From Parerythrobacter aestuarii (GTDB lineage: Bacteria > Pseudomonadota > Alphaproteobacteria > Sphingomonadales > Sphingomonadaceae), in the NCBI RefSeq assembly GCF_030140925.1, contig NZ_JARBWD010000002.1, positions 1 through 64,000 on the forward strand: a stretch of 64,000 nucleotides of DNA, read 5' to 3'. Below are positions 63,750 through 64,000 of the stretch, in pieces (positions within the stretch are counted from its first letter, which is position 1; every line of letters starts with the position of its first letter). The notes below the pieces were generated by a model. The model was not told where the DNA came from. It saw only the letters and a program-made list of their open reading frames with translations, and searched no databases. A program made the position numbers and the translations under genes.

Positions 63750-64000
63750 TCGAGACACTCTTTGCCAGCATGGAAATCCCGGAGGCCTGCTTGCTCGACA
63801 AGCCGGTCTACAAGAAGATGTTCCTCGATAATGCCGAGCTGGACCAGACTGACAAAAAGGCGCTGAGCGAAGATGTCGATCGCATCCGCTGGCGCTACAC
63901 GTTGAAGCCCGAGACGATCAATATTCGCCCGTTCCAGGACGATACGCACGACTATCCCGAAGTCGCAATCCTCTCGATCGAGCTCAGCCGCCCAAACAGG
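63746..64000 (+). CDS. DUF4391 domain protein (partial, 3' end outside window)
   Basis: 85 codons to the window edge. The opening MIETLFASMEIPEACLLDKPVYKKMF followed by DVDRIRWRYTLKPETINI and the acidic strand YPEVAILSIEL resembles the N-terminal part of DUF4391 proteins. This family of unknown function typically sits between an SNF2 helicase and a DNA methyltransferase in restriction loci. The ATG overlaps the helicase stop (ATGA), so the two are translationally coupled. The assignment rests on partial sequence and on context. Confidence 0.7.
   Translation, partial: MIETLFASMEIPEACLLDKPVYKKMFLDNAELDQTDKKALSEDVDRIRWRYTLKPETINIRPFQDDTHDYPEVAILSIELSRPNR

Larger units (their letters stand above)
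60045..64000 (+). mobile_element. Left part of a candidate genomic island at tRNA-Leu (runs off the window)
   Basis: Three arguments support an island. It begins at the 3' end of a tRNA gene. It carries an AlpA-type regulator typical of integrated elements. It continues with a restriction-like operon whose base composition appears lower in GC than the chromosome before it. No integrase is visible; it may lie at the far end, outside the window. The exact left border is uncertain. Confidence 0.55.

Overview
The window looks like chromosomal DNA of a high-GC alphaproteobacterium, most likely a Sphingomonadales / Erythrobacteraceae relative. The basis is the style of the housekeeping proteins (RpoB, RpoC, GroEL, PolA, LysC), a GapR-type DUF2312 protein, a DUF1244 protein, and the palindromic intergenic repeats typical of this group. 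The genus is an inference, because no database search was possible.

Layout. 1-1.7 kb: the 5' part of a trimeric-autotransporter-like adhesin on the minus strand, running off the window, with a structured leader that partly resembles a c-di-GMP-I riboswitch. 2-6.5 kb: polA, an alanine-rich small lipoprotein and a divergent class A beta-lactamase. 6.7-9.3 kb: an acyl-CoA dehydrogenase paired with an APH-like kinase. 9.4-15.6 kb: metal-related genes, namely a DUF305/LVIVD protein and a copper module in which copA-copB diverge from csoR across a CsoR-type palindrome. 16.9-18.9 kb: groES-groEL with a CIRCE element. 19-25.8 kb: MATE exporter, rplJ-rplL, a DUF2975/XRE regulatory module and a carotenoid oxygenase facing its TetR regulator. 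26.4-36.1 kb: rpoB and rpoC, with an unrelated methyltransferase-like gene between them. 36.2-45.6 kb: serine hydrolase, gltX, pyk, gapR, yebC and ruvC. 45.7-48.7 kb: an ArsC/Spx-like gene followed by a tightly packed pnuC-nadR-glpQ series for NAD precursor salvage and phosphodiester hydrolysis. 48.7-59.7 kb: ubiG, a PhyH oxygenase, lysC, several oxidoreductases, a PQQ/heme dehydrogenase, an SPFH-NfeD pair and an NDUFA9-like protein.

At 59.9 kb a tRNA-Leu(CAG) gene marks a change of character. The sequence after it appears lower in GC and carries an AlpA-type regulator, a large PLD-like/SNF2 helicase and the start of a DUF4391 gene overlapping it by 4 bases. This looks like the left edge of an integrated island with a restriction or anti-phage operon that continues beyond the window. 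It is the best candidate here for an incompletely described system.

Two departures from textbook gene order stand out. rplJL lies on the opposite strand and 4.4 kb away from rpoBC, and rpoB is separated from rpoC by a 795-base gene.
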